The position numbers and the translations under genes were made by a program. Below, piece after piece: positions 51,430-58,808 of a stretch of 64,000 bases of DNA. The first letter of the stretch is position 1. The number at the start of each line of letters is the position of its first letter. The DNA is taken from contig CACBMB010000007.1 in assembly GCA_902540275.1 (NCBI GenBank), positions 23,051-87,050 of the forward strand, written 5' to 3'. Under the pieces are notes generated by a model that did no database searches, was not told the DNA's origin, and worked only from the letters and a program-made list of their open reading frames with translations. This DNA comes from an uncultured Pelagibacteraceae bacterium. Its GTDB lineage: Bacteria; Pseudomonadota; Alphaproteobacteria; Pelagibacterales; Pelagibacteraceae.

Positions 51430-52737
51430 ATGTTAGATCTAAAAATCAAAAATGGCCAATGTTATATTGATGGTAAGTTAGAGGCTAAAGATATTGCTAT
51501 TAAAGATGGTAAAATATTAAAAATTGGTGAGGTATCAGAAGATTCTAAAGAAGTTTATGATGCAAAAAATCAAACTGTGCTCCCAGGATGTATAGATACT
51601 CAAACTCATTTTAGAGAACCAGGCTCGACCGACACAGAAGATCTCCATTCTGGAAGTAGAGCTGCAGTAGCGGGAGGTATAACAGCAGTATTTGAAATGC
51701 CAAATACTAATCCGCCCACTTCAAACATTAAAGAATTTCAAAGAAAATTAGATCTTGCAAAAAATAGAATGTATTGCAATTACGCTTTTTATTTTGGTGC
51801 AACAGCGGATAACGTAAATCAACTAGCTGAATTAAAAGATTTAGAAGGTTGCTGTGGAATTAAATTATTTGCTGGTTCTTCAACTGGTAATCTTTTAGTA
51901 GCAGACGAAAAAGATATAGATAAAGTATTTGAAAATTGTTCAAAAGTTGTTGCAGTTCACTCAGAGGACGAGGAAGTTTTAAATAAGAATAAAAAATTAA
52001 TTAAAAATGGAGATGTACACTCTCATCCTATTTGGAGAAGTGAAGAGTGCGCCATGTCATCTACAAGAAGAATTGTTAGACTAGCTGAAAAGCACAATAA
52101 GAAAGCTCATGTACTTCATATTACAACAAAACAAGAGATAGATTTTTTATCCCAACATAAAGGAAATATTACTTTTGAAATTACTCCGCAACATTTAACA
52201 ATCTATGCACCAGATTGTTATGATAAACTTGGAACATATGCGCAAATGAATCCTCCTATAAGGGACAAATCTCATTATGACAGATTGTGGTATGCTGTAA
52301 AAAATAATTTGAATGACACAATAGGATCAGATCATGCTCCTCATTTAAAAGTGAATAAAGATAAAGAATATCCAAACTCTCCGTCTGGTATGCCAGGTGT
52401 TCAAACTCTTATGCCAGTAATGCTAAATCATGTTAATGATGGGAAATTATCACTTACTCAACTAATAAATCTTGTGTGTGAAAATCCAATTAAAATTTTT
52501 GGAATTCAGAATAAAGGATTTATTAAAGAGGGTTATGATGCTGATTTTACAATTGTGGATATGAATAAAAAAATTCTTATCAAAAATGAAAATATTGAAA
52601 GTAAATGTGGATGGTCACCTTTTAATGGAACTGAGTTCAAAGGAACCCCAGTTGCAACAATAATTGCTGGTAAAATAAAAATGAAAGATGGTAAAATTTT
52701 AGGTGATCCTGAGGGCACTCCACTAAAGTTTAGTTAA
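51430..52737 (+). CDS. Dihydroorotase-like amidohydrolase
   Basis: The 435-residue amidohydrolase is closest to class I dihydroorotases, which close carbamoyl-aspartate to dihydroorotate in pyrimidine synthesis. The first metal motif, normally HxH, reads Q58-T-H60 in IDTQTHFREPG, so one zinc ligand is changed. The other sites are intact: carboxylated K145 (GIKLFAGSSTG), H177 (AVHSEDEE), H230 (HVLHITT) and D301 (GSDHAPH). This Q form recurs, as I recall, in alphaproteobacterial proteins annotated as dihydroorotase; hydantoinase or allantoinase activity is the alternative. It overlaps the convergent SMR gene by 8 nt. Confidence 0.8.
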   Translation: MLDLKIKNGQCYIDGKLEAKDIAIKDGKILKIGEVSEDSKEVYDAKNQTVLPGCIDTQTHFREPGSTDTEDLHSGSRAAVAGGITAVFEMPNTNPPTSNIKEFQRKLDLAKNRMYCNYAFYFGATADNVNQLAELKDLEGCCGIKLFAGSSTGNLLVADEKDIDKVFENCSKVVAVHSEDEEVLNKNKKLIKNGDVHSHPIWRSEECAMSSTRRIVRLAEKHNKKAHVLHITTKQEIDFLSQHKGNITFEITPQHLTIYAPDCYDKLGTYAQMNPPIRDKSHYDRLWYAVKNNLNDTIGSDHAPHLKVNKDKEYPNSPSGMPGVQTLMPVMLNHVNDGKLSLTQLINLVCENPIKIFGIQNKGFIKEGYDADFTIVDMNKKILIKNENIESKCGWSPFNGTEFKGTPVATIIAGKIKMKDGKILGDPEGTPLKFS

Positions 52738-53062
52738 TCTTTCCAGCAAAAGTATTAACTAAAATAACACCTACAACAATTAAAAATAATCCTGCTATTG
52801 CTTGCCAAGCCAATGTCTGTTTAAAAAAGATGTAACCTAATATTGCGATTGTGAATATTCCAAGACCACTCCATGTTGCATAAACAATCGCTATGGGTAA
52901 TTTATTTACCACAAAAGTTAAAAGATAAAATGCAGTTAAATAAAAGATAGCAAGTGCAAAAGTAGGAATGAACTTTGTAAAATTTTGAGATACCGGTAAT
53001 AACATTGTACCTGCAACTTCACAAAATATTGCTCCTATTAAAAATAAGTAAGTTTTAAGCAC
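52730..53062 (-). CDS. SMR-family small multidrug/guanidinium transporter
   Basis: The 110-residue protein has four transmembrane helices and the small multidrug resistance signature: the proton- and drug-coupling glutamate E15 in IFCEVAGTMLL, the helix 3 pattern AIVYATWSGLGIFTIAILGY, and the C-terminal LIVVGVILVNTFAG. Members act as dual-topology or paired dimers that exchange protons for cationic drugs or guanidinium. The substrate is not predictable. The start overlaps the end of the upstream acyl-CoA synthetase gene by 8 nt. Confidence 0.88.
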   Translation of the reverse strand: MLKTYLFLIGAIFCEVAGTMLLPVSQNFTKFIPTFALAIFYLTAFYLLTFVVNKLPIAIVYATWSGLGIFTIAILGYIFFKQTLAWQAIAGLFLIVVGVILVNTFAGKIN

Positions 53063-54956
53063 TTTTTAGAATTTTATTTTTGATTAAATCTTCTTTTATT
53101 TCATCTAATATAGTTGGATCATCAATTGTCGGAGGCATTTTGTATTCAATATTGTCAGCAATCTTTCTTATAGTTCCTCTTAAAATTTTACCTGATCTTG
53201 TCTTTGGAAGTCTTTTAATAACTATTGCCACTTTAAATGCTGCAACTGGACCAATTTTATCGCGCACCATTTGAATACATTCTTTTGAGATACTTTCATT
53301 ATCTTTATCTACACCAGCTTTTAGAACAATTAATCCAATAGGTAGTTGACCTTTTAATTTATCAGCAACACCAAGAACTGCACATTCGGCAACTGATTGA
53401 TGCTCAGATAGAACTTCTTCAATAGCCCCAGTGGACAATCTATGACCAGCTACATTTATTATGTCATCAGTTCTAGACATAATCCATATATAACCATCTT
53501 CATCAATATGACCTGCGTCATAGGTTTGATAATAACCTTCATAATTTGACATATAATTTTCTTTATATCTTTGATCAGCATTCCAAAGAGTTGGAAAAGT
53601 TCCAGGGGGTAAAGGTAGTTTTACAACTATATCTCCCATTTCATTTGGCTTGGCTAAAGTTTGATCAGATTTTATAATTTTAACATCATACCCAGGCACT
53701 GCTTTACAAGCTGAACCGTATTTTGTTTTCATCATTTCAATCCCAGTGCAATTTGAACTAATTGCCCAACTAGTTTCAGTTTGCCACCAGTGATCAATAA
53801 CTGGAACTTTCAATAAATTCTCTGCCCATTTAATTGTATCTGGATCAGCTCTTTCACCTGCAAGGAAAAGACTCTCAAACTTACTTAAATCATATTTTGA
53901 AAAAAATTTTCCTTCAGGATCTTCTTTTTTTATTGCCCTAAAAGCTGTTGGAGCTGTGAATAAAGATTTTACTTTATAGTCAGAAATTATTTTCCAAAAA
54001 GCACCAGCATCAGGAGTGCCAACAGGTTTTCCTTCAAATAATACTGTTGTACATCCTTTAAAAAGTGGAGCATAAACAATGTACGAGTGACCGACAATCC
54101 ATCCAATATCACTTGCTGACCACCATATATCATCCTCACTAATGTTATAGATATTTTTCATAGTCCATTTTAAAGCAACTATGTGACCCCCAATATCTCT
54201 TACTATACCTTTTGGTGTACCAGTCGTGCCTGATGTGTAAAGTATGTAGGCAAATTCATTTGAATTCATTTCAACACAGTCAGTATCTTTAGCATTTGCA
54301 TGGGCCTCATCCCAACTTATTTCCATCGGAGCATTCAATTTAACCTCATGACCTTTTCTTTGGAACAAGATCATCTTGCTAATTTTATGTTGAGCTTGTT
54401 TGACAGCTTCATCTACAAGTGGTTTGTATTCAACAGTTCTCCCTGGTTCAAAACCACAAGAAGCAGTCACTAACAATTTTGCTTTACTGTCATCTATTCT
54501 GCTTGCAAGTTCATTAGAGGCAAATCCACCAAATACAACTGAATGTATTGCTCCAATTCTTGCACATGCAAGCATAGCAACAACAGCCTCAGGTATCATA
54601 GGCATGTAAATTATCACTCGATCACCTTTATCCACTCCTTGGTTCTTAAGTGCACCTGCAAATTTTGATACTTTTGATCTTAACTCCTCATATGTAAACT
54701 TACTTTTGTTTCCTGTTATAGGACTATCGTAAATAAGGGCAGTTTTAGCTCCTTTACCTTGATCAATATGTAAGTCTAGCGCGTTGTAACATGTGTTAGT
54801 TGTCCCATCCTCGTACCATTTGTAGAAAGGTGGATTAGATTTATTTAAAATTTTTGTGGGCTTTTTAAACCAGAAGATATCCTCTGAAGCATCTTTCCAA
54901 AACTTTTCAGGGTTATTAATAGACTCTTGGTAAATTTTAGTGAAATTTGAGGACAT
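53055..54956 (-). CDS. prpE: Propionyl-CoA/acetyl-CoA synthetase (PrpE type)
   Basis: AMP-forming acyl-CoA synthetase that activates short-chain acids. The 633 residues show the adenylation signature YILYTSGTTGTPKGIVRD (237-254), VVFGGFASNELASRI (140-154), the PrpE-like TASCGFEPGRTVEYKPLVDEA, WWQTETSW, the TRSGK motif near the C-terminus with its regulatory lysine (PKTRSGKILRGTIR), and SRTDDIINVAGHR. The CGFEPGR-type segment favours propionate over acetate. It is divergent from proteorhodopsin across a 217-nt region. Confidence 0.88.
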   Translation of the reverse strand: MSSNFTKIYQESINNPEKFWKDASEDIFWFKKPTKILNKSNPPFYKWYEDGTTNTCYNALDLHIDQGKGAKTALIYDSPITGNKSKFTYEELRSKVSKFAGALKNQGVDKGDRVIIYMPMIPEAVVAMLACARIGAIHSVVFGGFASNELASRIDDSKAKLLVTASCGFEPGRTVEYKPLVDEAVKQAQHKISKMILFQRKGHEVKLNAPMEISWDEAHANAKDTDCVEMNSNEFAYILYTSGTTGTPKGIVRDIGGHIVALKWTMKNIYNISEDDIWWSASDIGWIVGHSYIVYAPLFKGCTTVLFEGKPVGTPDAGAFWKIISDYKVKSLFTAPTAFRAIKKEDPEGKFFSKYDLSKFESLFLAGERADPDTIKWAENLLKVPVIDHWWQTETSWAISSNCTGIEMMKTKYGSACKAVPGYDVKIIKSDQTLAKPNEMGDIVVKLPLPPGTFPTLWNADQRYKENYMSNYEGYYQTYDAGHIDEDGYIWIMSRTDDIINVAGHRLSTGAIEEVLSEHQSVAECAVLGVADKLKGQLPIGLIVLKAGVDKDNESISKECIQMVRDKIGPVAAFKVAIVIKRLPKTRSGKILRGTIRKIADNIEYKMPPTIDDPTILDEIKEDLIKNKILKSA

Positions 54957-55103
54957 AAGGTTTTTTGATTCGATAGTGCCTTTTTATTAGATTTTTAAAT
55001 TATAAATTGTATTTAATTTTAAAAAGTCAGTAAAATCAATGTAAATTAATGACATTTAAGTCTTCAATAATCTCCTTATATTTGGTATTTAACGCTCAAC
55101 TTT

Positions 55104-55138
55104 GGCTTAGGGAAGCCTAAGCCTAGTTTATATAAACT
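55104..55138 (+). promoter_or_regulatory. Leader hairpin and palindrome upstream of proteorhodopsin
   Basis: Within the 217-nt space before proteorhodopsin, 55104-55111 (GGCTTAGG) and 55116-55123 (CCTAAGCC) form a perfect 8-bp stem with a GAAG loop. Directly after it, 55125-55138 (AGTTTATATAAACT) is a perfect 14-bp palindrome. This is the most GC-rich piece in an otherwise very AT-rich leader and lies 50 nt before the start codon. It lacks a T-run, so it is not an obvious terminator; it may be a 5'-UTR stabiliser, an operator or part of a structured leader. Function unknown. Confidence 0.5.
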
Positions 55139-55160
55139 AAATAAGTAAAAACTAACTAAA

Positions 55161-55167
55161 GAGGGAG
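55161..55167 (+). promoter_or_regulatory. Strong ribosome-binding site of proteorhodopsin
   Basis: GAGGGAG lies 6 nt before the ATG at 55174. Most genes in this window have weak or no Shine-Dalgarno sequences, so this near-consensus site fits high expression of the rhodopsin and fixes the start. Confidence 0.7.
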
Positions 55168-55173
55168 TTTTTT

Positions 55174-55947
55174 ATGAAAAAACTTAAACTGTTTGCTTTA
55201 GCAGCTGTAGCCCTATTGGGGATTACAGGTGTAGCAAACGCAGCATCTGCTACTATGTTAGCTCAAGATGACTTCGTTGGAATATCTTTTTGGATAATTT
55301 CAATGGGTATGTTGGCTGCTACAGCTTTCTTTTTTATGGAAAGAAACACTGTTGCTCCTGGCTGGAAAACGTCAGTAACTGTTGCAGGTCTTGTAACTGG
55401 TATTGCATTCATCCATTACATGTACATGAGAGAAGTATGGGTGATGACTGGTGATTCACCAACAGTATACAGATATATTGACTGGTTGATTACTGTTCCA
55501 CTACAGATGATAGAGTTTTATTTAATTCTAGTAGCTGTAAGAAAAGCAAACTCTGGAATTTTCTGGAGATTGTTAATTGGTTCATTAGTAATGTTAATCG
55601 GTGGATATTTAGGAGAAGCTGGATACATCAACGCTACACTTGGTTTCGTAATCGGTATGGCTGGTTGGGTATACATTCTTTATGAAATATTCTCAGGTGA
55701 AGCTGGTAAAGCTGCTTCAAAAAGTGGAAACAAGGCTCTTGTTACTGCTTTTGGTGCGATGAGAATGATTGTTACAGTAGGTTGGGCAATTTACCCATTA
55801 GGTTATGTATTTGGTTACCTAACAGGTGGTGTAGATGCAAACTCACTTAACGTCGTTTATAACTTAGCTGACTTTATTAACAAAATTGCATTCGGTCTAG
55901 TAATCTGGGCTGCTGCAGTTAGTTCAGCTGGCGCAAGAAGCAGATAA
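55174..55947 (+). CDS. Proteorhodopsin (blue-absorbing type proton pump)
   Basis: Light-driven outward proton pump of the inner membrane. The 257 residues carry a signal peptide (about 1-23, ending VANAAS) and seven helices. Functional residues by alignment to green proteorhodopsin numbering (shift +6): proton acceptor D103 with H81 and R100, proton donor E114, and Schiff-base K237 (FINKIAFGL). The D103/E114 pair is that of a proton pump, not a chloride or sodium pump. Position 111 (equivalent to L105) is Gln, the substitution known to shift absorption to blue light, which suits clear open-ocean water. It is a single-gene unit with its own leader and terminator. Confidence 0.97.
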   Translation: MKKLKLFALAAVALLGITGVANAASATMLAQDDFVGISFWIISMGMLAATAFFFMERNTVAPGWKTSVTVAGLVTGIAFIHYMYMREVWVMTGDSPTVYRYIDWLITVPLQMIEFYLILVAVRKANSGIFWRLLIGSLVMLIGGYLGEAGYINATLGFVIGMAGWVYILYEIFSGEAGKAASKSGNKALVTAFGAMRMIVTVGWAIYPLGYVFGYLTGGVDANSLNVVYNLADFINKIAFGLVIWAAAVSSAGARSR

Positions 55948-55969
55948 TTACTGTTTAAATTAAATTTAT

Positions 55970-56009
55970 AGGGCGAGTATGTTTTTACATACTTGCCCTA
56001 TTTTTTTTT
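55970..56009 (+). terminator. Rho-independent terminator after proteorhodopsin
   Basis: The bases AGGGCGAGTATG (55970-55981) pair with CATACTTGCCCT (55988-55999), a 12-bp stem with one G-T wobble and a 6-nt loop, followed by an eight- to nine-T run (56001-56009). This is the clearest intrinsic terminator in the window and separates the rhodopsin mRNA from the ferredoxin gene. Confidence 0.9.
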
Positions 56010-56027
56010 ACACCTATATTTAAATCA

Positions 56028-56348
56028 ATGACTAAAATTACTTACATAACTCATGACTCTAAAACTCATGAAATCGATGTTCAAAATGGATTAACAGTTA
56101 TGGAAGGTGCTGTTCAGAATGATATTCCAGGTATAGATGCTGATTGTGGTGGCGGAATGGCTTGTGCAACTTGCCATGTTTATGTCAAAGAAGAATGGTT
56201 AGATAAGCTACCAAAAAAAGAAGATGGTGAAGAAGATATGCTGGATATGGCTTTTGAGCCTAAAAAAAATAGTAGATTAAGTTGTCAACTTGTTGTTTCA
56301 GATGAACTTAATGGTTTAATAGTTAATATACCATCAAAGCAGGGATAA
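56028..56348 (+). CDS. 2Fe-2S ferredoxin (adrenodoxin type)
   Basis: The 106-residue electron carrier has cluster ligands C40, C46, C49 and C86 ([10 protein letters not shown] pattern and RLSCQLVV), the adrenodoxin/Isc-type spacing. Acidic surface patches ([10 protein letters not shown]) should dock the reductase encoded 2 nt downstream. It probably feeds electrons to biosynthetic or cytochrome P450-like partners. The rhodopsin-ferredoxin-reductase neighbourhood recurs in SAR11 genomes; a direct link to light is not shown. Confidence 0.93.
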   Translation: MTKITYITHDSKTHEIDVQNGLTVMEGAVQNDIPGIDADCGGGMACATCHVYVKEEWLDKLPKKEDGEEDMLDMAFEPKKNSRLSCQLVVSDELNGLIVNIPSKQG

Positions 56349-56350
56349 TT

Positions 56351-57370
56351 ATGAAAAAAACTGATGCTTTAATTATAGGAGCTGGACCAACAGGATTATT
56401 TACCGCTCATCAATTAAAATTAATTGGACTTGATTGCGAGATAGTTGATAACTTAGATAAAATTGGTGGACAATGTGCAGAACTTTATCCAGACAAACCA
56501 ATTTATGATATTCCTGCAGTACCTGAGTGTACTGGCGGAGAATTAACAGAAAATTTGTTAAATCAAATAAAACCCTTTGATATAAAATTTCATTTGAACG
56601 AGAGAGTGGATGAGGTAAAAAAAGATGGTGAGAATTGGGTTGTTAAAACAAATAATGGCACAACATTTACAACTCCTAATGTTATTATTGCAGGTGGAGT
56701 GGGTTCTTTTGAGCCTAGAAAATTTCCTGTAAAAGATTGTGAAAAATTTGAAAATCAATCGGTATTTTATTCAATTAAAGACAAAAAAATATTTGAGGGC
56801 AAAACTGTTTCTATCTTTGGTGGTGGTGATAGTGCATTAGATTGGGCTGTTGAATTATCAAAAAATTCAAAAGTAAATCTTGTCCACAGAAGAGACGATT
56901 TTAGAGGAGCTCAAGCTACCGTAGATAAAGTAAGACAATTAGCAAAAGAAGGGAAAATAAATCTTTTTACCAAGTCTCAAATGACCGCAATAAAAGGAGA
57001 AAAAAAATTAGAAACCATAGATATAACTAGTGATGATAAAGAGGTAAAAACTTTAAAAACAGATTATGCCTTAGGTTTTTTTGGTTTAATTATGCAACTA
57101 GGACCCATAGCTAATTGGGGTTTAAATCTTAATAAGAAAACAATAGACGTAGATACTGAGAAGTTTGAAACAAATCAAAAAGGTATTTATGCTGTGGGTG
57201 ATATATGTAATTACCCTGGTAAATTAAAACTAATTTTATCTGGTTTTCATGAGGGTGCTTTAGCGGCGAGGGCATGTTTTAAACTAGCAAGACCTAATGA
57301 AAAATACAGATTTGAATTCACAACTTCCTCTAAAACTATAAAAGATCGCCTTGGTGTAAAAAGTGATTGA
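56351..57370 (+). CDS. Ferredoxin-NADP+ reductase (thioredoxin-reductase-like FNR)
   Basis: FAD/NAD(P)H flavoenzyme that exchanges electrons between NADPH and ferredoxin. The 339 residues have the FAD loop IIGAGPTGLF (8-17), GGQCAELYPDKPIYDIP, the NADPH loop FGGGDSALDWAVEL, and the C-terminal FAD motif GIYAVGDICNYPGKLKLI. There is no CxxC redox pair, which separates it from true thioredoxin reductase and points to the YumC-type FNR. It is directly paired with the ferredoxin gene. The 3' end overlaps the GST gene by 8 nt. Confidence 0.92.
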   Translation: MKKTDALIIGAGPTGLFTAHQLKLIGLDCEIVDNLDKIGGQCAELYPDKPIYDIPAVPECTGGELTENLLNQIKPFDIKFHLNERVDEVKKDGENWVVKTNNGTTFTTPNVIIAGGVGSFEPRKFPVKDCEKFENQSVFYSIKDKKIFEGKTVSIFGGGDSALDWAVELSKNSKVNLVHRRDDFRGAQATVDKVRQLAKEGKINLFTKSQMTAIKGEKKLETIDITSDDKEVKTLKTDYALGFFGLIMQLGPIANWGLNLNKKTIDVDTEKFETNQKGIYAVGDICNYPGKLKLILSGFHEGALAARACFKLARPNEKYRFEFTTSSKTIKDRLGVKSD

Positions 57371-57989
57371 ACTTTTTTCAGCTAATACTCCTAATGGAAA
57401 AAAAATTAGTATTATGCTCGAAGAAATTGGATACAAATTTAGTGTAATCAAGGTTGATCTAGACAAAGGTGATCAATTTAAACCTGAATTTAAAAAAATA
57501 AGTCCATTAAGTAAAATACCAGTAATCATTGATCACAATTCTGATAAAACAGTTTTTGAGTCTGGTGCAATTTTAATTTATTTGGCTGAAAAAAGTGGAA
57601 AATTTTATGACAAAGAAAATAGATTAGAAATAAATCAGTGGTTAATGGCTCAGATGGGTTATGTAGGACCAATGCTTGGCCAACATCATCAGTTTCATCA
57701 CTACAACCCAGGCAAAAGTAAATTTGGAGAAGAAAGATATTTTAAGATATCAGAAAGAATTTATAAAGAATTAGATGAAAGATTATCAAAATCGAGATTT
57801 TTATCTGGAGATTCCTATACTATAGCCGATATAGGAACTTTTCCATGGATTGCTCGGCATGAATGGCATGACATTGGTTTAAAAAGATTTAAAAATTTAA
57901 CCAGATGGTATGTTGAAATATGCAAAAGAGATGCGGTAAAAAAAGGTTTTTCTTTTATGAATAAAGATGAATATCCGCCTTCACCTTAA
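57363..57989 (+). CDS. Glutathione S-transferase (YfcG/YghU-like)
   Basis: The 208-residue protein starts with GTG at 57363, inside the end of the FNR gene. It has the thioredoxin-fold N-domain (IELFSANTPNGKKISIMLEE; the Asn in NTPNG is the catalytic-region residue of Nu-class enzymes), the glutathione-binding SKIPVI and ESGAILIYLAEK, and the all-alpha C-domain ending SGDSYTIADIGTFPW. Nu-class members act as disulfide-bond reductases. Co-transcription with ferredoxin/FNR suggests a redox or detoxification role. Confidence 0.85.
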   Translation: MIELFSANTPNGKKISIMLEEIGYKFSVIKVDLDKGDQFKPEFKKISPLSKIPVIIDHNSDKTVFESGAILIYLAEKSGKFYDKENRLEINQWLMAQMGYVGPMLGQHHQFHHYNPGKSKFGEERYFKISERIYKELDERLSKSRFLSGDSYTIADIGTFPWIARHEWHDIGLKRFKNLTRWYVEICKRDAVKKGFSFMNKDEYPPSP

Positions 57990-58094
57990 TTAATTCATTG
58001 AGCTAAGTAATCTAAATAAAGAAGCAAAAATGCCATGACCAGAAATTTCAATAGCTACAATTGCAAGAATTATTAAAATAAATTTCTTGTTCAT
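57990..58094 (-). CDS. 34-residue small membrane protein coupled to dksA
   Basis: Not recognised. The ATG at 58094 overlaps the stop of the upstream 42-residue frame as ATGA. The peptide begins MNKKFILIILAIVAIEIS: two basic residues, then one hydrophobic helix of about 17 residues, then a short amphipathic tail (SLFRLLSSMN). It ends at 57990, one base after the convergent GST stop (57989). The frame exactly fills a gap that would otherwise be empty in a genome without spare sequence, and its overlap architecture matches neighbouring real genes. It may be a regulator or membrane-complex subunit; its function is unknown. Confidence 0.6.
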   Translation of the reverse strand: MNKKFILIILAIVAIEISGHGIFASLFRLLSSMN

Positions 58095-58219
58095 CTAGTA
58101 AATACAAATATTAACAAAAGAATCCAAAAAAAAGCGTAATAAAAATAAATATATTTTTTTGTAAAGTTGTATGTAATTGGATTATGGACTGGTTTACCTT
58201 TTCTTTTTTTTTTAGTCAT
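58091..58219 (-). CDS. 42-residue small membrane protein coupled to dksA
   Basis: Not recognised. The ATG at 58219 lies within the last codons of dksA (8-nt overlap, ATGACTAA), and the TGA overlaps the next small frame. The peptide has a very basic start (MTKKKRKGKPVHNP), a short polar segment and one C-terminal transmembrane helix (YYAFFWILLLIFVF), predicted N-in. The length and layout resemble small single-pass stress or membrane-complex proteins. Coupling to dksA on the 5' side and to another micro-protein on the 3' side argues that it is translated. Confidence 0.6.
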   Translation of the reverse strand: MTKKKRKGKPVHNPITYNFTKKYIYFYYAFFWILLLIFVFTR

Positions 58220-58730
58220 CAGCATGCACCTTTTCGTCTTTTTCGTGTTTTTCTTGTGCTGCTATAGTATATTTTGCTACTGGTCTAGCCATTAACCTTT
58301 TTAGCCCAATTGGCTCTGCAGTATCTAAACAAAATCCATATGTATCTTCTCTAATTCTGGCTAAAGCTTTATCAATTTCAGAAATTAGTTTAATTTGTCT
58401 GTTGATAGCTTTCATTTCAACATTTTTGTCAGTGTAAGAACTTGCTTGATCTACAATATCAGCTGATACACTGTTGTCATCCATACTTCCATTGTAAAGG
58501 GCTTCATTATTTGATTTGATTAATTCTTTTTTCCAATCCTGTAATTTCATTCTAAAAAAAACTTTATGTTTTTCGCACATATATTTTTCAGTCTCTTTTG
58601 GAATATAGTTTTTTGAGATTTTAATTGGACCTTTATTTACGTCTTTAGGTTTAGATAAACTTTTAGGTTTAGCTTTACTTACTGATTTTACTTTTGATAC
58701 TTTTTTTTTAACTTTGCTAGCTTTAGGCAT
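58212..58730 (-). CDS. dksA: DksA-family RNA polymerase regulator with degenerate zinc finger
   Basis: Binds the RNA polymerase secondary channel and, with ppGpp, adjusts rRNA and biosynthetic promoters. The 172 residues have a Lys/Ser-rich N-terminal tail (1-30), the coiled coil with the DxxDxA tip (DIVDQA, 91-96), and the C-terminal TYGFCLDTAEPIGLKRL. The usual four zinc cysteines are reduced to one (C134), a form I associate with alphaproteobacterial DksA. It heads a three-frame unit with two small membrane proteins and is divergent from the GT39-like gene. Confidence 0.9.
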   Translation of the reverse strand: MPKASKVKKKVSKVKSVSKAKPKSLSKPKDVNKGPIKISKNYIPKETEKYMCEKHKVFFRMKLQDWKKELIKSNNEALYNGSMDDNSVSADIVDQASSYTDKNVEMKAINRQIKLISEIDKALARIREDTYGFCLDTAEPIGLKRLMARPVAKYTIAAQEKHEKDEKVHADD

Positions 58731-58808
58731 AACTTAATTTAAACCCGAGGCAGTATATTCAGCAAATTAATAGTGTCAAGGCAGCTTAATTATTGTAAAT
58801 AATTGACA

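Noticed and set aside
55104..55123. Hairpin before proteorhodopsin considered as a terminator of an upstream gene
   Set aside because: No T-run follows, and the upstream gene (prpE) is transcribed in the opposite direction, so there is nothing to terminate on this strand.
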